From Iphinoe sp. HA4291-MV1 (GTDB lineage: Bacteria > Cyanobacteriota > Cyanobacteriia > Cyanobacteriales > Nostocaceae): 64,000 nucleotides of DNA. This document shows positions 37,216 through 46,966 of this stretch, one piece after another (within the stretch, counting starts at the first letter, position 1; every line of letters begins with the position of its first letter). The notes beneath the pieces were generated by a model that saw only the letters and a program-made list of their open reading frames with translations, ran no database searches and was not told the origin of the DNA. The DNA lies in contig JAHHHH010000004.1 in NCBI GenBank assembly GCA_019359415.1, positions 1 through 64,000 of the forward strand, in the 5' to 3' direction. The translations under genes and the position numbers were made by a program.

Positions 37216-37300
37216 CTAAGTTTAGATACAGAGTCAAGCATATTTTCATTTTCTGACTTAAAGTGACCAAAAAAGTACTCAGAACTCGGTAATCAGAATG

Positions 37301-37535
37301 TTGGCTCACCTGTTCCGACAGGAGAAGAAGCATCGCCCTTTGGGCGACGCCAGAGGCGAACGCGCAGCGTGTCGAAGACAAGGGCGAACGCGCCGCGTCT
37401 CCATTGGCTCACCTGTTCCGACAGGAGAAGAAGCATCGCCCTTTGGGCGACGCCAGAGGCGAACGCGCAGCGTGTCGAAGACAAGGGCGAACGCGCCGCG
37501 TCTCCATTGGCTCACCTGTTCCGACAGGAGAAGGA
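37301..37535. repeat. 103-bp tandem repeat, 2.3 units
   Basis: Units start TTGGCTCACC at 37301, 37404 and 37507, and the first two look the same by eye. Each contains CTGTTCCGACAGGAGAAG and several GC-rich hairpins. Part of the unit recurs at 60399-60427. It sits between the divergent xseA and recA genes, so it may affect their promoters. Confidence 0.85.
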
Positions 37536-37815
37536 GAAGATTTAAGTATAAATTGTAGAGTTAATTATTTTGGTGTAGTGGAGGTCTTCTTGGTGTTTTT
37601 AAATAAAATTTGCTACATAGTTATTTTTACTTACCCAAACAAGACAGCTCTTGCGTTAGGATATTGTCACACTTCCCTCTTTAAGAAGTTCTAAACTCGC
37701 AAAGTGTGTTTAAATAAATTATTAGTACATTAGTTCTAATTCGGCTTCCAAACCCTACTCCCTAAAATCTAAACAGATCCACAAATTTATAGATAGAGAT
37801 AGATAGAGGCATCGA

Positions 37816-38898
37816 ATGGCTGTTAACACCACTGACAATGCTGGCAAGCAAAAAGCGCTCAACATGGTACTCAACCAAATTGAGCGTACCTTTGGCAAAG
37901 GAACAATCATGCGCTTGGGTGATGCCACCCGGATGCGAGTAGAGACAATTTCTAGTGGAGCACTCACCCTGGATCTGGCACTAGGTGGAGGTTTACCCAA
38001 AGGACGGGTGATTGAGATTTATGGTCCAGAAAGTTCCGGTAAAACCACACTAGCACTGCACGCGGTTGCCGAAGTGCAAAAAACAGGGGGCATTGCTGCC
38101 TATGTTGATGCTGAACACGCTCTTGACCCTACCTATGCAGCAGCGTTAGGTGTGGACACTGAAAATTTGTTTGTTTCCCAACCTGACACCGGGGAAGCTG
38201 CTTTAGAAATTGTCGATCAACTCGTCCGTTCTGCTGCAGTTGACATTGTCGTTATTGACTCTGTGGCAGCACTTGTTCCCCGAGCTGAAATTGAAGGCGA
38301 TATGGGAGATGCCCATGTTGGTCTTCAAGCGAGATTGATGAGCCAAGCTCTACGTAAAATTACTGGTAATATTGGTAAATCTGGTTGTACAGTTATCTTT
38401 TTGAACCAACTACGCCAAAAAATTGGTATCAGCTACGGTAATCCAGAAACGACAACTGGTGGTAACGCTCTCAAGTATTATGCTTCAATACGCTTAGATA
38501 TTCGTCGGATTCAAACTTTGAAAAAAGGTACTGAGGAATTTGGTAACCGTGTGAAAGTCAAAGTTGCAAAGAATAAGGTAGCACCACCTTTTAGAATTGC
38601 AGAATTTGACATTATCTTTGGTAAAGGTATTTCTACTTTGGGTTGTATTGTCGATTTGGCAGAAGAAACTGGTATCCTTGTCCGCAAAGGAGCTTGGTAC
38701 AGCTACAACGGCGAAAACATCTCTCAAGGACGAGACAACGCCATTAAGTACCTAGAAGAAAAACCTGAATTTATTGAGAAAATTAAGCAGCAGGTGCGTG
38801 AAAAACTAGACATGGGGGCTGTTGTGTCTGCTAACTCCGTTAGCAAGACAAGTGAAGATGACGAAGATGAAGAATTAGAGTTAGTCGAACAAGAGTAA
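37816..38898 (+). CDS. recA: RecA recombinase
   Basis: ATP-dependent strand-exchange protein for homologous recombination. Walker [10 protein letters not shown] is at residues 70-78, followed by VDAEHALDP, the Walker B region [14 protein letters not shown], and the DNA-binding loops ([21 protein letters not shown] and [12 protein letters not shown]). 360 residues with an acidic C-terminal tail ([14 protein letters not shown]) typical of RecA. No LexA-type box is evident upstream. Confidence 0.98.
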   Translation: MAVNTTDNAGKQKALNMVLNQIERTFGKGTIMRLGDATRMRVETISSGALTLDLALGGGLPKGRVIEIYGPESSGKTTLALHAVAEVQKTGGIAAYVDAEHALDPTYAAALGVDTENLFVSQPDTGEAALEIVDQLVRSAAVDIVVIDSVAALVPRAEIEGDMGDAHVGLQARLMSQALRKITGNIGKSGCTVIFLNQLRQKIGISYGNPETTTGGNALKYYASIRLDIRRIQTLKKGTEEFGNRVKVKVAKNKVAPPFRIAEFDIIFGKGISTLGCIVDLAEETGILVRKGAWYSYNGENISQGRDNAIKYLEEKPEFIEKIKQQVREKLDMGAVVSANSVSKTSEDDEDEELELVEQE

Positions 38899-39035
38899 CA
38901 CTAACGTTGTTGTTCGGTACGTGGAGCGATCGCTCCAGCGTGCCCTGTTCGACAACCGCACGGAGTGCGGTTACTCTGGTTGCAGAGGAACACTCAGCCT
39001 TTTCTTTGAAAAAAGACTTGGCAATATAGGGGTTT

Positions 39036-39947
39036 TCAGGCAGCTTCCTTATGAGGCTCTAGCTCCAACGCTCTCAAAACTTCCTCGGCTGATTGGTAGC
39101 GATGGCGAACTGAGACTTCCAGCATTTTCCGTAATACTATGGTTAAGTGGTCGCTTGTTTTAACCAGTTGTTCCCACAGCATCTTACCAGTTGTTGGGCT
39201 GTAGTCTAAATCTTTAGGAGATTTACCACTGAGTAGATAAATACATGTCACTCCTGTAGCATAGATATCGCTAGCAAAGACAGGACGCAGTGCCATCTGT
39301 TCTGCAGGAGCAAAACCAGGAGTCCCTATAGCATATGCAGTTAATGTCGTTTGCTCAGATTGGTTTGCTAATTGGCTCACTTGGTTATTGACAGCACCAA
39401 AATCAATCAGAACTAATCTGCCATCTTGAGCACGGCGAATAATATTGGCAGGCTTGATATCACGATGAATCACTTTACGCTCGTGGATGTATTGCAGCAA
39501 TGGCAGAATATCGCTCAAAAATTGCTTCACTCCTGCTTCGCTAAAAACTCCGTTGCGCTTAACCTCCTGTTGTAAGGTAATACCATGAATATATTCCTGA
39601 ACCAAATAAAATTGTCTGTGGTCTTCAAAGTAATCCAGCAGCCTTGGTACTTGAGGATGATTGCCAATTTTCCTTAAGGTGAAGGCTTCTGTTTCAAAAA
39701 ATTCTCGCGCCATTTGCACAACTTGTGGTGTGACTTTTGAGGGGCGTAGTTGCTTGAGTACGCAACTTGGCTCTCCAGGTAAGGCTTGATCTCGAGCTAA
39801 AAACGTTGCTCCGAAACCACCTTGACCTAAAGCTTTCATGACCCGATAGCGATCGCGCAACAGCAGTTGCGAACCACAAGACTGACACCTTTCGCTACAC
39901 GCCAAATTTTCTGGATTGGGACACGTGGGATTTATGCAGTAGCTCAT
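39036..39947 (-). CDS. Serine/threonine protein kinase with N-terminal zinc-ribbon
   Basis: Begins MSYCINPTCPNPENLACSERC with four to five Cys, a likely zinc knuckle common in cyanobacterial kinases. The kinase domain covers residues 33-295: LGQGGFGATFLARD (G-loop), CVLKQL (ATP-binding Lys), VIHRDIKPANII (catalytic loop), LIDFGAVN (DFG) and GTPGFAPAEQ (activation segment). It has no C-terminal extension, unlike many relatives with WD40 or pentapeptide tails. The targets are unknown. Confidence 0.92.
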   Translation of the reverse strand: MSYCINPTCPNPENLACSERCQSCGSQLLLRDRYRVMKALGQGGFGATFLARDQALPGEPSCVLKQLRPSKVTPQVVQMAREFFETEAFTLRKIGNHPQVPRLLDYFEDHRQFYLVQEYIHGITLQQEVKRNGVFSEAGVKQFLSDILPLLQYIHERKVIHRDIKPANIIRRAQDGRLVLIDFGAVNNQVSQLANQSEQTTLTAYAIGTPGFAPAEQMALRPVFASDIYATGVTCIYLLSGKSPKDLDYSPTTGKMLWEQLVKTSDHLTIVLRKMLEVSVRHRYQSAEEVLRALELEPHKEAA

Positions 39948-40146
39948 GCACTATCAACTCGTTGCACGAAAAATTACGGGGAATATTCAACTCTCAACTC
40001 ATTATTTAATTCCAAATCATCTCTTACCAGATAATTTTCTCGGGAATTTTCTTGAAGACTTCCTAAAGTTATGTTTACTTTATATAAAGCAAGCGTAATT
40101 CTACGGGATTCACTATATGTAAGTCTTAAGTTATATTAAAATATAA

Positions 40147-40174
40147 TTGAACAAGTGTTCATGTATTGTATATT
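40147..40174 (+). promoter_or_regulatory. Promoter of the metallothionein gene with SmtB-type operator
   Basis: The palindrome TGAACA-AG-TGTTCA (40148-40161) matches the operator recognised by SmtB/ZiaR zinc-responsive repressors. It overlaps a possible -35 box TTGAAC (40147-40152), which is 16 nt from TATATT (40169-40174). Repression in low zinc and release in high zinc would follow. No smtB gene is in the window. Confidence 0.7.
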
Positions 40175-40201
40175 AATTCCAGGAAGAGTTAGGAAAAAAT
40201 T

Positions 40202-40363
40202 ATGACCAGCGTAACCCAGATGAAATGTGCCTGTGAACCTTGCCTGTGTATTGTTTCCTTAGAGAATGCCATTCAAAAAGATGGGAAACACTACTGCTCA
40301 GAAGCCTGTGCGGAAGGGCATAAGACCATGAAAGGCTGCGGTCACAGCGGCTGCGGTTGTTAA
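40202..40363 (+). CDS. smtA: Bacterial metallothionein (SmtA/BmtA type)
   Basis: A 53-residue cytoplasmic metal-binding protein that buffers zinc. Nine Cys (residues 9, 11, 14, 16, 32, 36, 46, 51, 53) and His 40 and 48 form the four-metal cluster. The KCACEPCLC start and the YCSEACAEGH middle match the SmtA family, with the HSGCGC tail. The ATG at 40202 has AGGAAA nine nt upstream. The SmtB-type operator just upstream supports zinc control. Confidence 0.92.
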   Translation: MTSVTQMKCACEPCLCIVSLENAIQKDGKHYCSEACAEGHKTMKGCGHSGCGC

Positions 40364-40376
40364 ATCAGTGAACCAG

Positions 40377-40428
40377 TGAACAGTTATCAGTGAACAGTGA
40401 ATTTGATAACTGATAACTGTTCACGGTT
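40377..40428. terminator. Inverted repeat after the metallothionein gene
   Basis: GTGAACAGTTATCAGT and ACTGATAACTGTTCAC form a 16-bp stem about 12 nt after the metallothionein stop. No long T-run follows, so it may be a dispersed repeat that also acts as a terminator. Confidence 0.5.
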
Positions 40429-40528
40429 AAAAAAAAGACTGAGGATTTAGACTGAAGACGAGGAATTTTTTTCTCTAGTACCCAATTTCCGCTTCCTCAG
40501 TACTTAGTATTCAATTGACAGGTTTGAC

Positions 40529-41827
40529 TTACAGGTTTGACATCACATCTCGTGCGGCTTGTAGTGTCTGCTCAACATCTTCTTCGGTGTGGGCAATGGA
40601 AGTAAACCCTGCCTCAAATTGAGATGGTGCCAGATAAACGCCTCGCTCCAACATTCCACGATGGAACCGTCCGAATTTAGCCGTATCAGACTTTTTGGCA
40701 TCCTCGTAGTTATGAACTGGTCCATTCGTGAAGAATAGACCGAACATCCCGCTAACTTGACCTCCGCAAGCTGCGTGACCTGTTTCTTTGGCAATTTGCA
40801 GCAAGCCATGAGCTAACTTTTGAGTAATGCTGTCCAAATACTCGTATGTACCTGGTTTTTGCAGCAATTCCAGCGTTTTAATTCCCGCAGTCATTGCCAA
40901 AGGGTTACCAGAAAGCGTCCCAGCTTGATAAACTGGACCAGCAGGAGCAACCATTGACATGATATCGCGACGACCGCCGTAGGCTCCTACTGGCAAACCA
41001 CCGCCGATAATTTTGCCTAAAGTTGTTAAATCAGGAGTGACGCCAAACTTTTCCTGTACGCCGCCGTAGGCAATCCGGAAGCCCGTCATCACCTCATCAA
41101 ACACCAACAACGCCCCATGCTCCTGAGTCAGTTCTCGTAGACCTTCTAAGAAACCCGCATCGGGAGGAATAAACCCAGCATTGCCAACGATTGGCTCTAG
41201 AATGACACCAGCAATTTGGTCACGGTTTTCGTCAAACAGTTCCTTGACAGCTTCCAAATCATTGAAAGGAGCAGTCAGGGTATTGCTAGTAACTGATTTG
41301 GGAACACCAGGAGAGTCAGGCAAACCAAGTGTGGCTACACCAGAACCAGCCTTTACTAAGAACATATCGGCATGACCGTGATAGCAGCCCTCAAACTTGA
41401 TGAGTTTATCGCGTCCGGTAAAAGCCCTCATCAAACGCAGCACTGCCATACAAGCTTCTGTGCCAGAGTTGACAAATCTTACCATTTCGATACTGGGAAC
41501 GGCATCAATGACCATTTCTGCCAGTATATTTTCTAGCACACTCGGCGCACCGAAGCTGGTCCCTTTTTCCAAGGCTTCATGGAGTGCTGCGATCACTTCA
41601 GGATGAGCATGACCACAAATAGCTGGTCCCCAAGTTCCCACATAGTCAATATACTGGTTGTCATCCACATCCCAAATATATGCGCCTTTGACTCGGTCAA
41701 AAACGATAGGTTGTCCACCCACAGATTTGAAAGCGCGCACAGGGGAACTGACCCCTCCAGGCATAAGATTTTGGGCAGCAGCAAAGATTTCTTGTGATTT
41801 TGTCGTTTTAATCGTTGTATTTACCAA
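40529..41827 (-). CDS. hemL: Glutamate-1-semialdehyde 2,1-aminomutase
   Basis: PLP enzyme that makes 5-aminolevulinate, the tetrapyrrole precursor. Conserved features are [44 protein letters not shown] and [19 protein letters not shown] with the PLP lysine. 432 residues, ATG start at 41827, intact. Confidence 0.97.
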   Translation of the reverse strand: MVNTTIKTTKSQEIFAAAQNLMPGGVSSPVRAFKSVGGQPIVFDRVKGAYIWDVDDNQYIDYVGTWGPAICGHAHPEVIAALHEALEKGTSFGAPSVLENILAEMVIDAVPSIEMVRFVNSGTEACMAVLRLMRAFTGRDKLIKFEGCYHGHADMFLVKAGSGVATLGLPDSPGVPKSVTSNTLTAPFNDLEAVKELFDENRDQIAGVILEPIVGNAGFIPPDAGFLEGLRELTQEHGALLVFDEVMTGFRIAYGGVQEKFGVTPDLTTLGKIIGGGLPVGAYGGRRDIMSMVAPAGPVYQAGTLSGNPLAMTAGIKTLELLQKPGTYEYLDSITQKLAHGLLQIAKETGHAACGGQVSGMFGLFFTNGPVHNYEDAKKSDTAKFGRFHRGMLERGVYLAPSQFEAGFTSIAHTEEDVEQTLQAARDVMSNL

Positions 41828-42059
41828 GGTTCTCTCCTACGGTGGTAAATAAGAAGCCCTATCTTAGGATAAGGGTAAGCACTCTTTAGAACTTATATCC
41901 TAGTCAATTAGCTAAACCAAAAAAATAACAATATGTTATACAAGCCCAATTAAGACTTGCCTTTAACACAAGTGAGTTAGAAAAAAAATATCAGCTGCCC
42001 TCTTTAAGAATGGTATCGTGAACCAAGGAACCTATTTCTGATAACACACAATAGCTGGT

Positions 42060-42710
42060 ATGTTTTCTTCCGATTTACATTCACTACACCAAGCCATCCC
42101 TGTTGAAAAAATTCGCTACGATGAAAAGGGTCTAGTGCCAGCAATAGTCCAAGATTATTTGGATGGTACTGTTTTGATGATGGCGTGGATGAATCGGGAG
42201 TCGCTACAAAAGACTTTGGAAACAGGAGAAACTTGGTTTTGGAGTCGTTCCCGTCAGGAGCTATGGCACAAAGGAGCAACATCTGGGCATAATCAGAAAG
42301 TGAAAGGTATCCGTTATGACTGTGATAGTGATGCGCTACTCGTTGGGGTAGAGCAGATAGGAGATATTGCTTGCCATACTGGTGAGCGCAGCTGTTTTCA
42401 CCAAGTGGATGCAAAAATCGTCCCGCCACCAGGAGATACACTGTCGCAGCTTTTTGCCATCATATGCGATCGCCGTGACCACCCCAAAGAAGATTCCTAC
42501 ACCTGTAAGTTGTTTGCAAGCGGTGATAATAAAATTTTGAAAAAGTTAGGTGAGGAAACCGCTGAGGTGGTGATGGCGTGCAAGGATGATGAGCCAGATG
42601 CGATCGCTTCTGAAGTTGCTGATTTGCTTTACCATACTTTGGTCGCGTTAGCTCATCATCAAGTTGATTTGAAGGCAGTTTATCGCAAGTTGCAAGAGCG
42701 TAGGAAGTAA
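42060..42710 (+). CDS. hisIE: Bifunctional phosphoribosyl-AMP cyclohydrolase / phosphoribosyl-ATP pyrophosphatase
   Basis: Two consecutive histidine-synthesis steps in one protein. The HisI half (residues 1-120) has [26 protein letters not shown] and the zinc Cys/His in [10 protein letters not shown] and [10 protein letters not shown]. The HisE half (from about 125) has [13 protein letters not shown], the Mg2+-binding EExxE motif. 216 residues, normal for the fused form. Confidence 0.96.
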   Translation: MFSSDLHSLHQAIPVEKIRYDEKGLVPAIVQDYLDGTVLMMAWMNRESLQKTLETGETWFWSRSRQELWHKGATSGHNQKVKGIRYDCDSDALLVGVEQIGDIACHTGERSCFHQVDAKIVPPPGDTLSQLFAIICDRRDHPKEDSYTCKLFASGDNKILKKLGEETAEVVMACKDDEPDAIASEVADLLYHTLVALAHHQVDLKAVYRKLQERRK

Positions 42711-42810
42711 TTGCACACATCCCTCTCTACCGGCATACCCAAGATTCAATCTTAATGGTCTTCATGTGTGATATAAAACAGCTGAGTACAAAATCTATCT
42801 GTCACTCAAA

Positions 42811-43092
42811 ATGTCCCAAATCAAAGATTTAGTCAGTTTATCTTCACGCATGGCGGCTGCTGTCCGAGCTATAGAAACACAAAGACCTGATGGTTTGTTT
42901 AAAGATCCGGATCCGCTAGCAGCCATACTAGCAGGGGACGACATTATTGCTGAAATCGCGCCAGGAGCTCAACAGTACGAAGACAAAGGTACACCTATTG
43001 TTCCGGTGCGGACGCGCTTTTTTGATGACTTTTTGATGTCACAAGTTGCTCAAATACGGCAAGTTGTTATTCTAGGAGCCGGGATGGATAAG
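42811..43092 (+). pseudogene. SAM-dependent methyltransferase (TIGR00027 type), truncated
   Basis: Only the first 95 residues remain: MSQIKDLVSLSSRMAAAVRA, then RTRFFDDFL and QVVILGAGMDK, the start of the SAM-binding motif I. The frame then runs into the gamma-glutamyltransferase fragment and stops. About two thirds of the enzyme is missing. Confidence 0.8.
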
Positions 43093-43109
43093 CTGATGTG
43101 CAGCTAGAT

Positions 43110-43616
43110 TGTATAAGACGAAAACGTAAAATCATCTATGGTTTTGGATCTGGGGTCGTGGTGCCAAGAACTGGTATTCTACTTAATGACGAGATGGATG
43201 ATTTTGCTGCTGCGCCTGGGGTAGCAAATGCGATCGCACCGCGTAAAACGCCTCTATCTAGCATGACTCCCACCATTGTCACTGAAAATGGTCGCCTTCG
43301 TATGGCAGTGGGGGCGCCTGGTGGTGGTACTATTATCACTCAAGTGTTGCAGGTTATCCTGAATGTATTAGAATACAACATGGATGCTGGCGCAGCTGTT
43401 TCTGCACCCCGCATACATCATCAGTGGTTACCAGATGAGTTAAAAGTGGAACCTCTGGGGTTGGAAGCTCTGACTTTTGCCCAGTTGCAGCTTCGGGGAC
43501 ACAAAATTAAACAAACGCAGCTCTGGGGTAATATTAACTCGATTGTCGTAACACCTGATGGAACTTTAGAAGGTGCAGCTGATCTGCGTGGTGAAGGTTC
43601 TCCTAGGGGTTTGTAG
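43110..43616 (+). pseudogene. Gamma-glutamyltransferase C-terminal fragment
   Basis: Matches the small subunit of GGT from the mature core on: FGSGVVVPRTGILLNDEMDDF, SSMTPTIV and GAPGGGTIITQVLQVILNVL are conserved blocks. The catalytic Thr and the large subunit are missing. Between APGVANAIAPRKTP the usual segment of about 11 residues is also deleted. It is fused end to end with the methyltransferase fragment, marking a deletion junction. Confidence 0.82.
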
Positions 43617-43648
43617 AGAGTGACAACTTTTCTATCTTCTCTGTTGAC

Positions 43649-43900
43649 TCATGACTGAACGGAAGTCCTTGAGTAGAAAAACTCGTTTGCTCTTGCACTT
43701 GGTATCAAAGTCCAACCTGCTTTTGACAGTTTTTGGTAAGTTGCCCAACCCTTGGAACCGCCTGGTATTTCGTAATCTGGGACTGCATATTGCCCAAAAG
43801 CTGTGTAAGGACGCCAAGGTTCATTGGGTGCAGTTTGTAAGTGCAAAATTTTTTCCCCATAGTTGCCAGACTTTGATAACCAGCACATTCGTCGATGCAT
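43649..43900 (-). CDS. Small conserved-looking protein, unknown function
   Basis: 83 residues, beginning MHRRMCWLSKSGNYGEKIL. It is rich in Trp and has a compact PWRPYTAFGQYAVPDYEIPGG stretch, unlike repeat-derived frames. The ATG has GAGGA seven nt upstream (around 43908-43912). The sequence resembles small conserved cyanobacterial proteins, but I cannot assign a family or function. Confidence 0.55.
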   Translation of the reverse strand: MHRRMCWLSKSGNYGEKILHLQTAPNEPWRPYTAFGQYAVPDYEIPGGSKGWATYQKLSKAGWTLIPSARANEFFYSRTSVQS

Positions 43901-44201
43901 GGCAAATTCCTCATGTATGTTATTTAGCTTTATAGTGCATATTCGCAGACATTTGTCAATACCAACATCGCCCTTTTGGAGTACTTTTTTTATCCTTCAC
44001 AACTATTAACCTCAATACTGTTAACCTCAATACTGTTAACCTCAATACAAAGCACACAATTCAAAGCAGACGTAAGATGTGGACGCTTGACAGACGAAAG
44101 CATACTCCAGACGACTACAGCAAACTTCTGTGTTTACCTAATAGTATCTGTGCTTTACAAAAATTGATGTATTGTTGAGTACTTTTTTAGATAGTTCTAC
44201 A
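43901..44201. repeat. Spacer with a 16-bp tandem repeat
   Basis: TTAACCTCAATACTG is repeated about three times at 44007-44048. Otherwise no feature is seen in this 300-bp stretch. Confidence 0.55.
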
Positions 44202-44807
44202 TTATATGGATGAAGCATATAGCTTCTTATCGCTGACAATGTTGCGAATTTGGGCGACTAATTGAGCATATGTCGAAGGAGACAAAATTGGTTCTGCTCC
44301 TTTTAGCGAAATCGGTTGAGCCAAATCAATCCATGACTTACAGCCACCATACTTAGCGCAATAAGGAATTTCCTGCTCTTGGGGGAGTTTGTAAGTCCGC
44401 AGCAGGAGAATATACAGGGGTTGACGCGGTTTCCATTTGAGGCGATCGCTAATAAAGTACTCGTTCCAAATATGAAATGGAAGCAGAGCATTGACTATTG
44501 GCTCGTCACTGACGGGAAAAATATCTGTTATCTCAGCCCAACTGCTGATACGCACTGTCTCTGGACGCCAACCAGATGTGACTGGAATGACCAAATTAGT
44601 ATACTCCGGTTTGAGCAAGAAAGGTTGTTGATGTTCAAACGTTGGGTAAAGTAGAACCTGCTTGTGAGCAACCTCAAAGCGTCCATCACGTTCATGGATA
44701 CCACCTTTGCGGAGGAGCATGATTGTTTTGCCTGTTTCCAAGGCATTGATAGCAACTGCCCATTCTTTGAGTGCATGAGAAGTCATAGTCAGTTCTTGCA
44801 TAAGCAT
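44202..44807 (-). CDS. DUF1802 family protein
   Basis: 201 residues with the family pattern ALKEWAVAINALETGKTIMLLRKGGIHE and a later YILLLRTYKLPQ. Function is unknown; the family is common in cyanobacteria. The start could also be the ATG at 44786-44788 (MTSHALKEW), which lies nearer the conserved part. Confidence 0.82.
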   Translation of the reverse strand: MLMQELTMTSHALKEWAVAINALETGKTIMLLRKGGIHERDGRFEVAHKQVLLYPTFEHQQPFLLKPEYTNLVIPVTSGWRPETVRISSWAEITDIFPVSDEPIVNALLPFHIWNEYFISDRLKWKPRQPLYILLLRTYKLPQEQEIPYCAKYGGCKSWIDLAQPISLKGAEPILSPSTYAQLVAQIRNIVSDKKLYASSI

Positions 44808-44891
44808 CTACTGTAACTCTGATTTAATTTGACGCTAAGACCGATACACTATGTCACTGTCTGAGGAAATGAATTAAAGAATAGTTAAGAA

Positions 44892-45892
44892 TTGATTATG
44901 GAAAAGCGAACACTGGGTACATCAGATGTGAGAATCACGCCCATCTTGGTGGGAACTTGGCAAGCTGGTAAAAAAGCATGGGTGGGTGTTGAGGACACTG
45001 AATCGATTCAAGCAATACGAGCAGCATTTGAAGCTGGCATAACAACGATTGATACTGCCCAGATCTATGGTGACGGACACTCAGAAAGAATTGTTGCTGA
45101 AGCTTTATCTAGTGTTCGAGATCAAGTTGAGTACGGCACGAAAGTTTTTGCTAACCATCTCAAGTACAACCAAGTTATTGAGGCTTGTGACGGTTCTTTG
45201 AAAAACCTCAAAACTGACTATATAGATCTTTACCAAATTCATTGACCCTCTGGTTCCTTCAATTCTGAAGTTGTTCCAATTGAGGAGACAATGAGTGCTC
45301 TTAACCACCTCAAAGAGCAGGGGAAATTTCGGGCAATTGGTGTGTCCAATTTTTCTCGTGCTCAACTGGAAGAAGCAGCTAAGTATGGGCGTATTGATAG
45401 CTTACAACCTCCTTATTCTTTATTTTGGCGGTATTTAGAAAAGGATGCTATGCCTTATTGTATCGAAAACAAGATGACTATCATTGCTTATTCACCTTTA
45501 GCTCAGGGATTGTTGACAGGAAAATTCGGTCCTGATCACAAATTTGACCCACAAGATAACCGCGCTAAGAATAAGCTGTTTCAAGGAGAAAATTTTGAAC
45601 GTGCCCAAATAGCTCTAGAAAAATTGCGCCCCGTTGCAGAACATCATCGGTGTACTCTTGATCGGTGTACTCTTGCCCAGTTAGCATGGTTAATTGCTCA
45701 ACCACAGAGTTGCGCGATCGCGCCTTGCACGTCATCCCGAACAAGCGATTGCGCGGAGCTGCCCCTTGGGCAATCGCAAACGCCCAAGCAGCTTCTATTC
45801 AACTTTCTCCTGAAGAACTTCATCAAATTGATGCCATTGGGCGTATTGTAACTGACCATTTGGACGAGAACCCGATTATGTGGGATTGGTAA
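44892..45892 (+). pseudogene. Aldo/keto reductase with a nonsense codon and a frameshift
   Basis: NADPH-dependent reductase family. The start MEKRTLGTSDVRITPILVG and DTAQIYGDGHSE (catalytic Asp/Tyr) are typical. At 45243-45245 the expected TGG in DLYQIHWPSG is TGA. The frame continues unchanged with PSGSFNSEVVPIEETMSAL. A 15-bp tandem duplication (CGGTGTACTCTTG) lies at 45648-45677. Near 45720-45775 the frame shifts over a GCGATTGC...GCAATCGC palindromic repeat, and the native tail NAQAASIQLSPEELHQIDAIG is in another frame up to 45892. Two independent lesions make this non-functional. Confidence 0.87.
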
Positions 45893-46338
45893 TTCTGAGA
45901 AAAAGACTTCCTTGTCCCCTTGTCCCCCTTTGCCCCTATCCTCTTATTGAGAAGTTCTACAACTTGTAAACTTCAGTAAACAACTGCTGGCAATTTCATA
46001 TAGGGGTGGTAATTTATAAATAGGACATCAAACAAGGCACAACCAAACTGAAAAGGGCAAATGACCATGATGTCCCCCGTCACCAGCCCGAGCAAACGTC
46101 AGCATAAGTATGATAAAAAGTGGCACAGCGCCTAGTTTGAAAGGCGAAGCCAAATCCCAAAGCGGAAAAACAAAAGTATGCTGAGTTTGTTAGTGTTTCT
46201 GTTCACCTTAGTCGTATAACGTTTGTATTTCTTAGCGATAAAAGCAATTTGATCACTACGAGTTTTTTAGAAAAACCTGGTCCCTCTTGACCAGGTTTTC
46301 GCCTTTTCGAGGAATTTTCTGTGGTACAGGCAATGAGA
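45893..46338. other. Spacer with one terminator-like hairpin
   Basis: AAAACCTGGTC and GACCAGGTTTT (about 46273-46303) form an 11-bp stem that would end either strand. The rest of the stretch shows no convincing gene. Confidence 0.55.
46273..46303. terminator. Hairpin terminator candidate
   Basis: An 11-bp stem AAAACCTGGTC...GACCAGGTTTT with a CCTCTT loop, 35 nt after the LOG-like gene (minus strand). The A- and T-rich flanks allow bidirectional use. Confidence 0.6.
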
Positions 46339-46833
46339 TTAACTTGATATTAAAATTATCTTGGTTGTTGCTATTGCATTCTCCACATCATCAACAAAAT
46401 AAACATTTTTTGACACTAATTTCTTGAAAAAGTTTTTACTTTCTTCATCTGCACTCAACAAAATAACTTTCTTATTGCTTTTCAAAGCTAGGGAAATTTC
46501 TGAAGCCGTACCCGCACCCATTCCACAAGCAATTATGACATCACTAGAGAGAACATTGATATTGTTGCGAGCGTTTCCCATATCAGTAAAAATGGCAATA
46601 TCAACCGCTTCAGAAATACCATCGTTATCATGACAAGGAAGAATACCAATAGTTAAACCATCTACAGATTTTGCTCCCCGACTTGCAGCATCCATGACCC
46701 CAACATTTCTTCCACCAGTTAGTAAAATCCATCCCTCTGTTGCAATAAGTTTCCCAAGTTCATAGGCATTTTGCACATCGACTGCTTTAGCCTTTTCTCC
46801 TGGTCCCATTACTCCAATAATGATTTTTCTCAT
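46339..46833 (-). CDS. LOG-like Rossmann protein (TIGR00725 family)
   Basis: Small nucleotide-binding protein of the LOG/lysine-decarboxylase-like superfamily. Visible features are IIIGVMGPGEKA, LLTGGRNVGVMDAASRGA (GGxxGxM) and IIACGMGAGTASEISLAL (the PGGxGTxxE-like loop, here GMGAGTASE). 164 residues. Relatives cleave nucleotide monophosphates, but the substrate of this subgroup is not known. Confidence 0.82.
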   Translation of the reverse strand: MRKIIIGVMGPGEKAKAVDVQNAYELGKLIATEGWILLTGGRNVGVMDAASRGAKSVDGLTIGILPCHDNDGISEAVDIAIFTDMGNARNNINVLSSDVIIACGMGAGTASEISLALKSNKKVILLSADEESKNFFKKLVSKNVYFVDDVENAIATTKIILISS

Positions 46834-46966
46834 TGCAGTTTATTGAGAAGAACACAGCATGCAAAACTCAGAATAAGCATCATTTTAGGTGAAAACGTAG
46901 TTGAAGAGTGATCTGTTGGGGTCAGCGTTAAGCTGGTGTTGAACTAAAAGCTGGAGCCTCTTTGCT

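Noticed and set aside
37301-37558. Overlapping open frames on both strands of 60-96 codons
   Set aside because: They are translations of a 103-bp tandem repeat, with no ribosome site or family pattern.
43651-43935. 94-codon plus-strand frame
   Set aside because: The opposite strand (43649-43900) has a ribosome site and a more protein-like composition.
44007-44048. Three TTAACCTCAATACTG units considered as a regulator-binding array or CRISPR
   Set aside because: Units are directly adjacent with no spacers and no neighbouring regulatory gene; simple tandem repeat.
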